IMG/VR virus record: IMGVR_UViG_3300020469_003917
Location: 1-35,667 of that record
DNA: 35,667 bases
Direction: 5' to 3' (one strand)
DNA from: a virus
The translations under genes and the position numbers were made by a program. Shown here piece by piece: positions 8,343 through 15,593 of this stretch (positions are counted from its first letter, which is position 1; every line of letters begins with the position of its first letter). The notes below the pieces were generated by a model. The model was given only the letters and a program-made list of their open reading frames with translations. It ran no database searches and was not told the DNA's origin.

Positions 8343-9831
8343 ATCTTAATTTTTGTAACTGTGACAAACTTATACAATTCCTAGTACTAAAATTCCACTC
8401 ATCTACCTCATCATGAAAAGAATTAGCAACATCATCTAATTTATAGAACTTATCAAAATGTGATCCTGCAACATCTTTGTTTATAAGTCCTAGTTGGTAC
8501 ATGACATGGCTATACAAAGGCCACCCTCCACTACCGTAGTAGGTTGGAAAGTCAACCATGCCTGGCACTCTAGACTTAGCTGTACCTATTAGCATATTAA
8601 CATGTTCAGTACTACATTCATTTTTCACATATTTCCAAAAATCTGTGTCTTCTCTACCACCTCTATAGTGCATTACTAAAAAATGCATAATGTCATCTAT
8701 AGTTTTTCTAAATTGATCATTGTAAATTTTTTGTGAATCTACGTTACATGTGTCTTCTATAGTATTTCTTAAAAAGTTTAAACTAAAGAGCTCGGCTTGC
8801 ACAATGGTATTATGTATTGCTGTGGCTTCTAATGGTTCTAAGAATTGTGAACAAAGACCATTTGCAAAACAATTTTTAATCCAACTATTGTTTAATCTAC
8901 CAGCTTCAAATTTTACCGTTTTTATAGGGTCTATTTCTTGTCCTAGTGTAGCTTCAACTTCTGCTACAGCTTCATCAGACGATATAAAATTACTATCAAA
9001 TACATATCCGTTACCTCTACGGTGTGCAAGTGGTCCGCGCCAAAGCCAACCACTACTTTGAGCTATTGAAGATGTATAGGGTTCAGGAGTTTCGTTTTCT
9101 TTGTATTTTGTAAAGAAAGGTATAGCAGTATCTACAGGCAAATACTTTTTGTAACTGGTCCAGTTATCTTTTTCTAACTCTTTTATTAAGATTTTATTAA
9201 ATCCACTACAATCAATAAAAAAGTCAGCACTATGAGTCATGCCGTTAGCTAAACTAAGTGTTGATATGTATCCCCTGTCATCTAAATTTACATTTTCTAC
9301 TTCTGTATCTATTAATTGTACATTAGGCAACTTTAAAACATGTTTTTTAAAATATTGACTGGTTTTTTGACCATCTATATGCAGTGCAAAGTCAGTGCTA
9401 GTGAAATCTTCAGTTTCTGCGCTCATTAATGACCTATTCCAGTCTAACATATTACCTAACCGACTAATTTTATGGAACTTATCTCTATTTAGGTAATTTA
9501 CTCCGTAATTAAAAAATATATCATGGTGAAATGAGCTAGATTTACTACCGTCAATGGGTGCAATGTATGATGGACTAACATTGGGAGCCCAATTTACATG
9601 ACGTATAGCATATTTTGGTGTAGCATTGGTTTCAAACATAAAGTCTTTTAAAGATACTGGATACCTGCCGTTGAATAACTTAGTAAAGTAGCCAGTAGTG
9701 CTTTCACCAACACCAATAATTCCTATTTTTGAGGACTCAATTACATGGAATGTATGATGTGGATGATCATTTGCTAATATTAATGCATTTGTCCAACCTG
9801 ATGTTCCGCCACCTACTATAGTAATTTTCAT
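8332..9831 (-). CDS. Flavin-dependent tryptophan halogenase-like protein with altered signature
   Basis: A 499-residue member of the family. FAD motif GGGTSGW (7-13), GVGEST (40-45), candidate catalytic K73 (ATPKYAIRH) and FLEPLEATA with E335 at the PrnA E346 position. The signature motif reads WLWRGP (262-267), with Gly where Ile is normal and Arg in front of it. It is a tandem paralogue of the gene at 9828: both share KYKENETPEPYT before the signature and EPLEAT[AS]IH at the active site. The start ATG overlaps the upstream stop by four bases (ATGA). Last gene of the four-gene minus operon from 12587. Its nearest described relatives are probably marine phage halogenases such as VirX1 of cyanophage Syn10, but I could not compare sequences. 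Confidence 0.93.
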   Translation of the reverse strand: MKITIVGGGTSGWTNALILANDHPHHTFHVIESSKIGIIGVGESTTGYFTKLFNGRYPVSLKDFMFETNATPKYAIRHVNWAPNVSPSYIAPIDGSKSSSFHHDIFFNYGVNYLNRDKFHKISRLGNMLDWNRSLMSAETEDFTSTDFALHIDGQKTSQYFKKHVLKLPNVQLIDTEVENVNLDDRGYISTLSLANGMTHSADFFIDCSGFNKILIKELEKDNWTSYKKYLPVDTAIPFFTKYKENETPEPYTSSIAQSSGWLWRGPLAHRRGNGYVFDSNFISSDEAVAEVEATLGQEIDPIKTVKFEAGRLNNSWIKNCFANGLCSQFLEPLEATAIHNTIVQAELFSLNFLRNTIEDTCNVDSQKIYNDQFRKTIDDIMHFLVMHYRGGREDTDFWKYVKNECSTEHVNMLIGTAKSRVPGMVDFPTYYGSGGWPLYSHVMYQLGLINKDVAGSHFDKFYKLDDVANSFHDEVDEWNFSTRNCISLSQLQKLRFKN

Positions 9832-11357
9832 TTTATTCTCAAACCTCTAAAATAATCAATAAATTCTTTATAACTGTATGTATATTGATCTTCATCACGC
9901 CATATGTTGTTTTGATGATAAAAACTGTCTTGTGTCAACTCGTACAGATTACCTTCTTTCATATCAAAGTCTATTTCTTTGCCTGCTTTTGTTTTATCTA
10001 GTAAATTTATGCCTTCCATAACATAGCTGTACAAAGGCCATCCAGCACTGCCTTGATAGTGCGGGAAATCATTAACAGTTGGTGTTCTATGTTTTATCAT
10101 TGCAAGTAGTTCTTTGACAAATTCGGTTTGTGTTGCTCCTGAATTTATATGTTTCCAAAACTCACTATCTTTCCTACCGCCCATGTAATGTAGTACAAGA
10201 AAATCTTTGACATCATCATATAGTTTTCTAGTACGCTTGTTGTAGATAGAAATACTTCCTGGATTTAGGGTATCTTCAATAGTTGGTTGTACATACTCAA
10301 GAAACAAATTATTTGCTTGTACAATAGTTGAGTGAATACTAGTTGCTTCAAGCGGCTCAAGAAACGCACTACTAAGACCAATAGTAACACAATTTTTAAT
10401 CCAAGCTGATTCTTGTCTACCTGCATCAAACTTAATTGTTTTAATAGGATCAATTTGTTGCCCTAGGATAGTTTCAATTTCTTGTTGTGCTTTATCAGGA
10501 GTAGTGTATGCATCACAGTAAACATACCCACAACCCTTTCTATCCATTAAAGGAATTTGCCACATCCATCCAGCCTTTTGAGCCCATGCTGTTGTATACG
10601 GTTCGGGCGTTTCATTTTCTTTATATTTTAAATGAAACGGCATACCTGTGTTAAGAGGCAAATTCTCCTGGTAACTTACCCACTTACTCGGTAAGTGCTT
10701 CATAATTACCCTGTTGAATCCAGAGCAATCAATAAAGAGATCACCGTCAACAATTTCTCCGTTTGATAATTTTAAGTTTTTAACAAATCCTTGTTCATTT
10801 AATAATACATCTAACACTTCTGAATCTATATAGGTAGTATTGTGCCTACGTAGAACAACTTTTTTAAAATATTGTCCAGCAAGATGAGCGTCTATGTGAT
10901 ATGCATGATGATTATTTGCAAACTGGTTAGTATGTTTGTTAAAATTACTTTTACCATCATGGATCCAGTGCCCGCATCTAGATAAATTTAATAACTCTTT
11001 TCGTTGTAGTTTATCCAAGCCGTAATTAAACATACAATCGGGTACGGCACCAGCAGTAGTAGTACCATCAATAGGTCCTATATAGTAATCATCAACATCA
11101 TTAGTCCACCCCTTGTGCTTTATAGCGTATTTTAAAGTTGCACCAGTTTCCTTTATAAATTCATTTTGATCACATCCAAAGTTTGATGCCCAATTAGTTA
11201 ATACATCAGTAAAGTGCCCAGTAGTGCTTTCGCCAACACCGACAACACCTATTTTACTACTTTCTATCACAGTAATATTGTGATCTTTGTGTCTTGCACT
11301 AGCAATCATTGCAGTTACCCAGCCTGCTGTTCCACCACCTACAACTACAATTTTCAT
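9828..11357 (-). CDS. Flavin-dependent tryptophan halogenase-like protein
   Basis: A 509-residue halogenase-family protein with all expected landmarks: FAD motif GGGTAGW (7-13), GVGEST (40-45), candidate catalytic K76 (ATLKYAIKH), intact WxWxIP as WMWQIP (264-269), and FLEPLEATS with E337 at the PrnA E346 position. The sequence after K76 contains an IGPIDG loop shared (as IAPIDG) with the paralogue at 8332, so the two differ from the other three halogenases by a common insert. Its ATG coincides with the last base of the upstream oxygenase gene. The tandem pair with one intact and one altered signature suggests duplication followed by change of substrate or function in the 8332 copy. Confidence 0.94.
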   Translation of the reverse strand: MKIVVVGGGTAGWVTAMIASARHKDHNITVIESSKIGVVGVGESTTGHFTDVLTNWASNFGCDQNEFIKETGATLKYAIKHKGWTNDVDDYYIGPIDGTTTAGAVPDCMFNYGLDKLQRKELLNLSRCGHWIHDGKSNFNKHTNQFANNHHAYHIDAHLAGQYFKKVVLRRHNTTYIDSEVLDVLLNEQGFVKNLKLSNGEIVDGDLFIDCSGFNRVIMKHLPSKWVSYQENLPLNTGMPFHLKYKENETPEPYTTAWAQKAGWMWQIPLMDRKGCGYVYCDAYTTPDKAQQEIETILGQQIDPIKTIKFDAGRQESAWIKNCVTIGLSSAFLEPLEATSIHSTIVQANNLFLEYVQPTIEDTLNPGSISIYNKRTRKLYDDVKDFLVLHYMGGRKDSEFWKHINSGATQTEFVKELLAMIKHRTPTVNDFPHYQGSAGWPLYSYVMEGINLLDKTKAGKEIDFDMKEGNLYELTQDSFYHQNNIWRDEDQYTYSYKEFIDYFRGLRIK

Positions 11358-11989
11358 TAAAAATCCTCTGTCGCTAATCCGGAGTTGAAAGCCATGTTAA
11401 TCCTTTGTCTATCAATAGGATTACTATGTACTTTGTGTATTAAATAACTTGGAAATAATAGTATATCTCCATCATTTGGTTCATAGTACGAAGTGCCGTG
11501 ATAAGGCCAAGAAACATGTGTTGTTCGATGCATATAATGTTGCGGGATAAATTCAATCACTCCTGTTCCTGTGCCTTGAAAGTAAAAAACTCCGCTTACT
11601 AAGTTTGCACTTGATGTGTGTGCATGTTCTCGGTTTTCTGCACCTTTTTCATTCATGTTAAACCAAGCATCTACATTCCACTGAGTTGATATTTCTACAT
11701 CTTGCATATTTAGTTTATTAGGTTTAGGCAAAACTGACATGTATTGGTTTGAAACTTCTAAAATCTTATTTACAAGGTACTGTTGTGTTTGCTGATCAAA
11801 ACCATTATGTAAATGAGGTTTACCCCTCCAGCATCCAAAATGACTATTTTTTAACATTTTTTTATCTGCATTAAGTGTTTGGTCTTTATACATTTTAATT
11901 TGATTACTTATTTTGTCACACATAGCTTGTGGAATTTCTTTTTCCAGATGTAATATAATTGTTTGATCAATAACATTCAAATTATGCAT
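11357..11989 (-). CDS. 2OG-Fe(II) oxygenase-like protein, HxH subtype
   Basis: A 210-residue protein of the HxH subtype: H122-A-H124 (REHAHTSSANLVSGVFYF), a short Gly-rich turn, then distal H185 (PSYLIHKVHSN) and R196 (QRINMAFNS). The region between the two halves holds an extra His-rich loop (about residues 151-164, HYMHRTTHVSWPYH) not seen in the other members. Second gene of the minus operon; it overlaps the upstream oxygenase by eight bases and the downstream halogenase by one. Close coupling to the tandem halogenases suggests action on the same or a sequential substrate, which is inference from position. Confidence 0.85.
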   Translation of the reverse strand: MHNLNVIDQTIILHLEKEIPQAMCDKISNQIKMYKDQTLNADKKMLKNSHFGCWRGKPHLHNGFDQQTQQYLVNKILEVSNQYMSVLPKPNKLNMQDVEISTQWNVDAWFNMNEKGAENREHAHTSSANLVSGVFYFQGTGTGVIEFIPQHYMHRTTHVSWPYHGTSYYEPNDGDILLFPSYLIHKVHSNPIDRQRINMAFNSGLATEDF

Positions 11990-12587
11990 ATGTAAATACC
12001 ACTACCACTCGTCTTTCGTGCAATTCTGGATATTTGTGGGCATGATAACAACCTTTAAACTGTGATACTTGCCATTTTTGTGCAGGTAATTCGTTCCAAT
12101 CATTTATTTCCTCATTCCATACTAGTGTAGGAGCTGTTGGATTATCTGTCAAATATAGTAACCAATTATAATGATGCCAAGTATGATCTTCGTGAGGTAC
12201 TGTAACAGCATTTTCGCCATTATACCAATTACAATTTACGTTAGCTCTAAAAATATTATTATAAGATTTATTATTTTGATTCATCCAGTTATGGAAAATT
12301 TCAAAAAAGAATTCTGCATATCCGTCACTATAATCTTCAGTTGGTCTATCAGTGTGTTTAATATGTTCTTCTTCAGTTCTGCGTAGAAGCGAATGGCTTA
12401 AGAAAGGACCATTCACATACGACCCTTGTCTTATTTTTTCAGGAGTATTTTCAGGTGGAATATAAGTTGTTTGTTTACCTATATAGTACCAAGGAAAATG
12501 AAATCCTAAAACATCATTTTCAATAATTGCTTTGTGATGGTCTGTTAGTAGTCCGTCTGAATATGTTGTATCGTTTGGCAAAATCAT
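11982..12587 (-). CDS. 2OG-Fe(II) oxygenase-like protein
   Basis: A 201-residue protein with H132-x-D134 (VPHEDHTWHHYNWLLYL), distal H182 (CYHAHKYPE) and R192/R193 (HERRVVVVF), so a complete triad plus arginine. The FPWYY near the N-terminus and the -PHxD- context relate it to the genes at 3197 and 3764. An open frame extends upstream to 12635, but the GTTAAATA late-promoter candidate sits at 12593-12600 and no ribosome site precedes either ATG; the start at 12587 lies exactly at the predicted transcript start. First gene of the minus operon that includes two halogenases. Confidence 0.82.
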   Translation of the reverse strand: MILPNDTTYSDGLLTDHHKAIIENDVLGFHFPWYYIGKQTTYIPPENTPEKIRQGSYVNGPFLSHSLLRRTEEEHIKHTDRPTEDYSDGYAEFFFEIFHNWMNQNNKSYNNIFRANVNCNWYNGENAVTVPHEDHTWHHYNWLLYLTDNPTAPTLVWNEEINDWNELPAQKWQVSQFKGCYHAHKYPELHERRVVVVFTYA

Positions 12588-12592
12588 ACATA

Positions 12593-12600
12593 TATTTAAC
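12593..12600 (-). promoter_or_regulatory. Late-promoter-like GTTAAATA, leaderless layout
   Basis: Minus-strand GTTAAATA (6 of 8 to the octamer), five bases (TATGT) before ATG 12587. The match alone is modest; the spacing, identical to four better promoters in this window, is what supports it. Confidence 0.55.
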
Positions 12601-12661
12601 GATAATTTGCACATAGCATGAGAAATACGAATCAAAAAAATATGTAATAGTAATGTACGTA

Positions 12662-12669
12662 GATAAGTA
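12662..12669 (+). promoter_or_regulatory. Possible late promoter GATAAGTA
   Basis: GATAAGTA upstream of the oxygenase gene at 12696; predicted start about 12675 leaves a leader with a strong ribosome site (GGAGG at 12686-12690). The octamer is 6 of 8. Confidence 0.4.
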
Positions 12670-12695
12670 AATGTGTATGCTAACTGGAGGAAAAA

Positions 12696-13313
12696 ATGAA
12701 CACAGAAAATTCGAACGGATTTACACAGCCAGCTATGGAACGCACGGAATCAGATAAGCCAGAACAAGAAGCAAGTTTACAGATTACTTCAGTAAACTTT
12801 AATTCTCTGTTTGACGCCGAGGAAGTCAAAACTATATGCGAAAATACTATTGATGAACTTTGGATGCCTATCAAAGTTATGGGCAACGATGACTTGCACA
12901 AAGGATTTAGACAAAAGTTAAGAGGAGATGTTGCAGCGTTTCCTTTCGATAAGATTAGAGACATAACAAAAGCTGCAAACGATCAAATTTACAATTTTGA
13001 TCTATTAGGGATTATTGATCAAGATTTTCCGCAAGTCTACAAGTACAGTGAAGAATGTTACTATAAAACTCATATTGATTTAAATGTTCTTGCACCGACA
13101 AGAAAAATTACTTGGATGGTAAATTTATCAGATGAAGACGAATACGAAGGCGGAAATATTTCATTTTTAAATATTGACACTAACGAAGTAAATACTAACA
13201 CAAAAGGATCAATTTTAATTTTTCCATCTTTTATACCTTATAGTATTGGTAAAATTACTAAAGGAGAAAAGAAACTTATTGTTGGTCATGTGCATGGGGC
13301 TGTTTTCCGTTGA
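12696..13313 (+). CDS. 2OG-Fe(II) oxygenase-like protein lacking the distal histidine
   Basis: A 205-residue protein resembling prolyl-4-hydroxylase-like (PKHD) phage oxygenases. The first metal motif H126-x-D128 (THIDLN) and the EYEGGNISFL strand are intact. In the second half, FPSFIPYSIGKITKGEKKLIVGHVHG aligns by eye with the family pattern FPS-3-H-x-V-x-PVTKG-x-R-x-SLVGW as in the next gene: the distal His is Tyr (Y182) and the 2OG arginine is Lys (K192). The enzyme is therefore probably inactive or works differently. The first 25 residues are polar and Glu/Ser-rich, probably disordered. A strong ribosome site precedes ATG 12696. Its stop overlaps the TTG start of the intact paralogue, suggesting a heterodimer or regulatory partner. 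Confidence 0.82.
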   Translation: MNTENSNGFTQPAMERTESDKPEQEASLQITSVNFNSLFDAEEVKTICENTIDELWMPIKVMGNDDLHKGFRQKLRGDVAAFPFDKIRDITKAANDQIYNFDLLGIIDQDFPQVYKYSEECYYKTHIDLNVLAPTRKITWMVNLSDEDEYEGGNISFLNIDTNEVNTNTKGSILIFPSFIPYSIGKITKGEKKLIVGHVHGAVFR

Positions 13314-14098
13314 TATTAGATTACGATTATTGGTATTTTGAAAAAGCAATAGATCCTGCTCTCTGTGATTCTATAATCCAAAAGGGTCTTGCAAAAATGA
13401 AATTGCAAGAAGAGCAATTTGGTAAAGAAGTATCTGTTGCTACTACAGGTGGTTGGCAACACAAAGGGTCTCAAGGTTACGAAAAAGCAGTAAATGATAA
13501 ATCTATAGAAGAATTAAAACAAGAAGGATTAGATCCTACCGAAGCGTATGTAAGAGACTCAAACATCACATGGCTAGACGACGAACCTCTATTTGAAATG
13601 GTCCAATCTTTTGTTGGTGAAGCCAACAAACAAGCAGGTTGGAATTTTGATTGGGATTATACCGAAGAATTCCAATTTACAAAATATGGCCCAGGACAAT
13701 TTTATGGATGGCATGTTGATATGGGGTCAAAACCTTATCGTGAATTTAACCCTCAAGAAGATAAGTGGAAACTTAACCCTGATGGAACTCCTATGTTAGA
13801 TACATTTGGTAATCCTTTGACTGAGGATAATTTAGCAACTTCTAATCCCAGTTTAATTGGTAAGGTAAGAAAGCTAAGTGTCACAATCAGTTTAAATAAA
13901 CCTGAAGAATACGAAGGTGGAAATTTAAAATTTGATTTTGGACCGCATGCCGATGAAAGATTTCACGAATGCACAGAAATTAGACCACAAGGCAGTGTTA
14001 TAGTATTTCCATCACATGTCTACCACCAAGTAACACCGGTCACAAAAGGTACAAGGTATAGCTTAGTAGGCTGGAACTTAGGATACCCGTTTAGATGA
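13310..14098 (+). CDS. 2OG-Fe(II) oxygenase, PKHD hydroxylase type, TTG start
   Basis: A 262-residue protein with a complete active site: H135-x-D137 (YGWHVDMG), EYEGGNLKF, distal H239 (FPSHVYHQV) and R249 in TKGTRYSLVGW. This is the pattern of the PiuC/PKHD-type hydroxylases, and the best-recognisable oxygenase in the window. The start is TTG at 13310, overlapping the TGA of the upstream gene; the residues from LDYDYWYFEKAID onward match the family N-terminus, and the next ATG (13397) would remove them. The next gene overlaps by four bases (ATGA). The substrate is unknown. Confidence 0.9.
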   Translation: MILDYDYWYFEKAIDPALCDSIIQKGLAKMKLQEEQFGKEVSVATTGGWQHKGSQGYEKAVNDKSIEELKQEGLDPTEAYVRDSNITWLDDEPLFEMVQSFVGEANKQAGWNFDWDYTEEFQFTKYGPGQFYGWHVDMGSKPYREFNPQEDKWKLNPDGTPMLDTFGNPLTEDNLATSNPSLIGKVRKLSVTISLNKPEEYEGGNLKFDFGPHADERFHECTEIRPQGSVIVFPSHVYHQVTPVTKGTRYSLVGWNLGYPFR

Positions 14099-14739
14099 CA
14101 AATCCAGATCATTTTAAAGAAAATCTATATGCCGACTGTAAATCAGTTGTACCTAAAGACATATGCAACCTAGTATCTAAATACTGTTTGATGAGAGAAG
14201 AAAATAAATTAGATTCGCCTGAAGAAGCAGACGGTCAAGTACCATTTTCTCATAGTGTGTATGGTGATACCCTAATGGAAACGTTAGAATTTTTCTTGCT
14301 ACCCTACATGGAATTAAATACCGGACTACGACTAGCTCCTACTTACAGTTATTATAGAGTATACAGGCCCGGAATGGAACTTGAAAGGCATAAAGATAGA
14401 GAAAGTTGCGAAATAAGCACATCAGTGTGCTTCGACTTTAAATATAATGATACGGACGAAGATTATCATTGGAGCATGTATGTAGATAAAGAATCTGTAA
14501 ATACTCCTGTCCTCGGAAATTTTGTAAGTGCAGGTAATCCAGGCATTCCAGTACAACAGTCGCCCGGCGATATTTTAATATACAGGGGTGTTGATATTGA
14601 ACATTGGAGAGATCCTTTTGTAGCAGGAATAAATAGTTATCATGTACAAGGATTTTTTCATTATATAGATAAAGACGGGCCATTTTATCCTGAATGGGTA
14701 TATGACAAGCGTCCTAGATTAGGCTATAAAGAATTTTAG
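14095..14739 (+). CDS. 2OG-Fe(II) hydroxylase-like protein
   Basis: A 214-residue protein with H99-x-D101 (LERHKDRESCEISTSVCF) and distal H170 (GVDIEHWRDPF), followed by SYHVQGFFHYID, the pattern of phage hydroxylases of the 2OG-Fe(II) superfamily with a core of about 200 residues. The usual cosubstrate arginine is not obvious; N180 to H183 occupy that place. Third gene of the 12696-14739 operon, starting within the upstream stop. It is followed by a perfect late octamer and a tail-fibre chaperone gene, so it is the last oxygenase before the fibre region. Confidence 0.8.
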   Translation: MTNPDHFKENLYADCKSVVPKDICNLVSKYCLMREENKLDSPEEADGQVPFSHSVYGDTLMETLEFFLLPYMELNTGLRLAPTYSYYRVYRPGMELERHKDRESCEISTSVCFDFKYNDTDEDYHWSMYVDKESVNTPVLGNFVSAGNPGIPVQQSPGDILIYRGVDIEHWRDPFVAGINSYHVQGFFHYIDKDGPFYPEWVYDKRPRLGYKEF

Positions 14740-14745
14740 ATTTTG

Positions 14746-14753
14746 TATAAATA
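14746..14753 (+). promoter_or_regulatory. T4-type late promoter TATAAATA
   Basis: Perfect octamer; predicted start about 14759, then AAAGGAG before ATG 14777. A conventional leader, unlike the leaderless cases. Confidence 0.8.
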
Positions 14754-14776
14754 CTATTGTAATTAAAGGAGTTGGA

Positions 14777-15217
14777 ATGGCTATTAAAAATGTTCCCGTA
14801 AGCGATGTAGTTGCTGTTCAAGATGCATGTTATGTGATGGGTGTAGATGAAGTTTGGTGTAGAATAAAATTTACAGATTGTGAAAATTTCTGCGAATATA
14901 TTGCAACACCTGATTCAGATGAACCTCTTTCAGTAGAACTATACACAAAATTAAATAACGGTGACTACGGCGAATTAAGACACGGCGCAGACGGCTATCG
15001 CACAATGCCAATTACCCAAGCTGAGCGAGAAGCAGAAGTAAAAGCAACTAGAAACCAGCTATTACTAGAATCAGATTTTTCTGGTTTACCTGATGTATCT
15101 GCGGCAATGACTGCTAGTAAAAGATCAGAGTGGTCTACATATAGAACAGCGTTACGTGATGTTCCATCACAAACTAGATTCCCTTGGGATCCTAATTGGC
15201 CAACTAAGCCGTCATAA
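14777..15217 (+). CDS. Tail fibre assembly chaperone-like protein
   Basis: A 146-residue protein. The C-terminal half (RNQLLLESDF...SEWSTYRTALRDVPSQ...FPWDPNWPTKP, about 92-146) matches the conserved tail of phage tail-fibre assembly/chaperone proteins (Phage_tail_APC type), where a helix pair is followed by a tryptophan-rich end. The N-terminal half is a small beta region with several cysteines (C18, C28, C35, C39). Such proteins help fold or trimerise fibres and are usually encoded next to them; here the fibre-type genes follow after groES-groEL. A good ribosome site (AAAGGAG) precedes ATG. Confidence 0.75.
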   Translation: MAIKNVPVSDVVAVQDACYVMGVDEVWCRIKFTDCENFCEYIATPDSDEPLSVELYTKLNNGDYGELRHGADGYRTMPITQAEREAEVKATRNQLLLESDFSGLPDVSAAMTASKRSEWSTYRTALRDVPSQTRFPWDPNWPTKPS

Positions 15218-15249
15218 ACCACAATTAAATATTCGTATTAAACTGCTAA

Positions 15250-15257
15250 TATAAATA
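15250..15257 (+). promoter_or_regulatory. T4-type late promoter TATAAATA upstream of groES
   Basis: Perfect octamer, predicted start about 15263, leader with AAGGAG (15276-15281). It places the chaperonin pair under late control. Confidence 0.8.
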
Positions 15258-15284
15258 CCATGCAATGTCGTTACTAAGGAGAAG

Positions 15285-15593
15285 ATGATGCAGGTATTTG
15301 AACCTATACGAGATAGACTTCTTGTAAAAAAAGTCGAAGACGAAAATAAAACAAAGTCAGGTCTTGTTCTTTCTGATGACACTAAGGAACGCCCTACTAA
15401 AGGTGAAGTCATTAGTGTAGGACCAGGAAAGATCAATAATGACGGTAAGTTATTAGATATGGTTGTACAAGCAGGAGACATGATTGTTTATCCTCGCTAT
15501 GCAGGACACCAAATTAAAATTAACAGAGAAGAATTTTTAATTTTAGAAGAACACGAAATTCTTGGAAAATTGAAAGGAGATGATATTGTCTAA
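15285..15593 (+). CDS. groES: Co-chaperonin GroES
   Basis: A 102-residue GroES (Cpn10) homologue: PIRDRLLVKKV at the N-terminus, mobile-loop region KTKSGLVLSDDTKERPTKGEVISVGPG (about 23-49), and the C-terminal barrel with AGDMIVYPRYAGHQIKINREEFLILEEHEILGKL. It is close to bacterial GroES in length and order, and not like the T4 co-chaperonin gp31. Two adjacent ATGs (15285 and 15288) follow AAGGAG; the second has the better spacing. It caps the GroEL ring encoded directly downstream; the genes overlap. Expressed from a late promoter, it probably serves folding of phage structural proteins. Confidence 0.96.
   Translation: MMQVFEPIRDRLLVKKVEDENKTKSGLVLSDDTKERPTKGEVISVGPGKINNDGKLLDMVVQAGDMIVYPRYAGHQIKINREEFLILEEHEILGKLKGDDIV
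15574..15579 (+). promoter_or_regulatory. Ribosome binding site deciding the groEL start
   Basis: AAGGAG lies directly against ATG 15580 (no spacer) but six bases before TTG 15586, so TTG is the likelier start and the protein begins M-SKIIPRV. Confidence 0.65.

Noticed and set aside
12680-12964. A 94-residue minus-strand ORF
   Set aside because: Antisense to the oxygenase at 12696, no ribosome site, and it would overlap the plus-strand leader.
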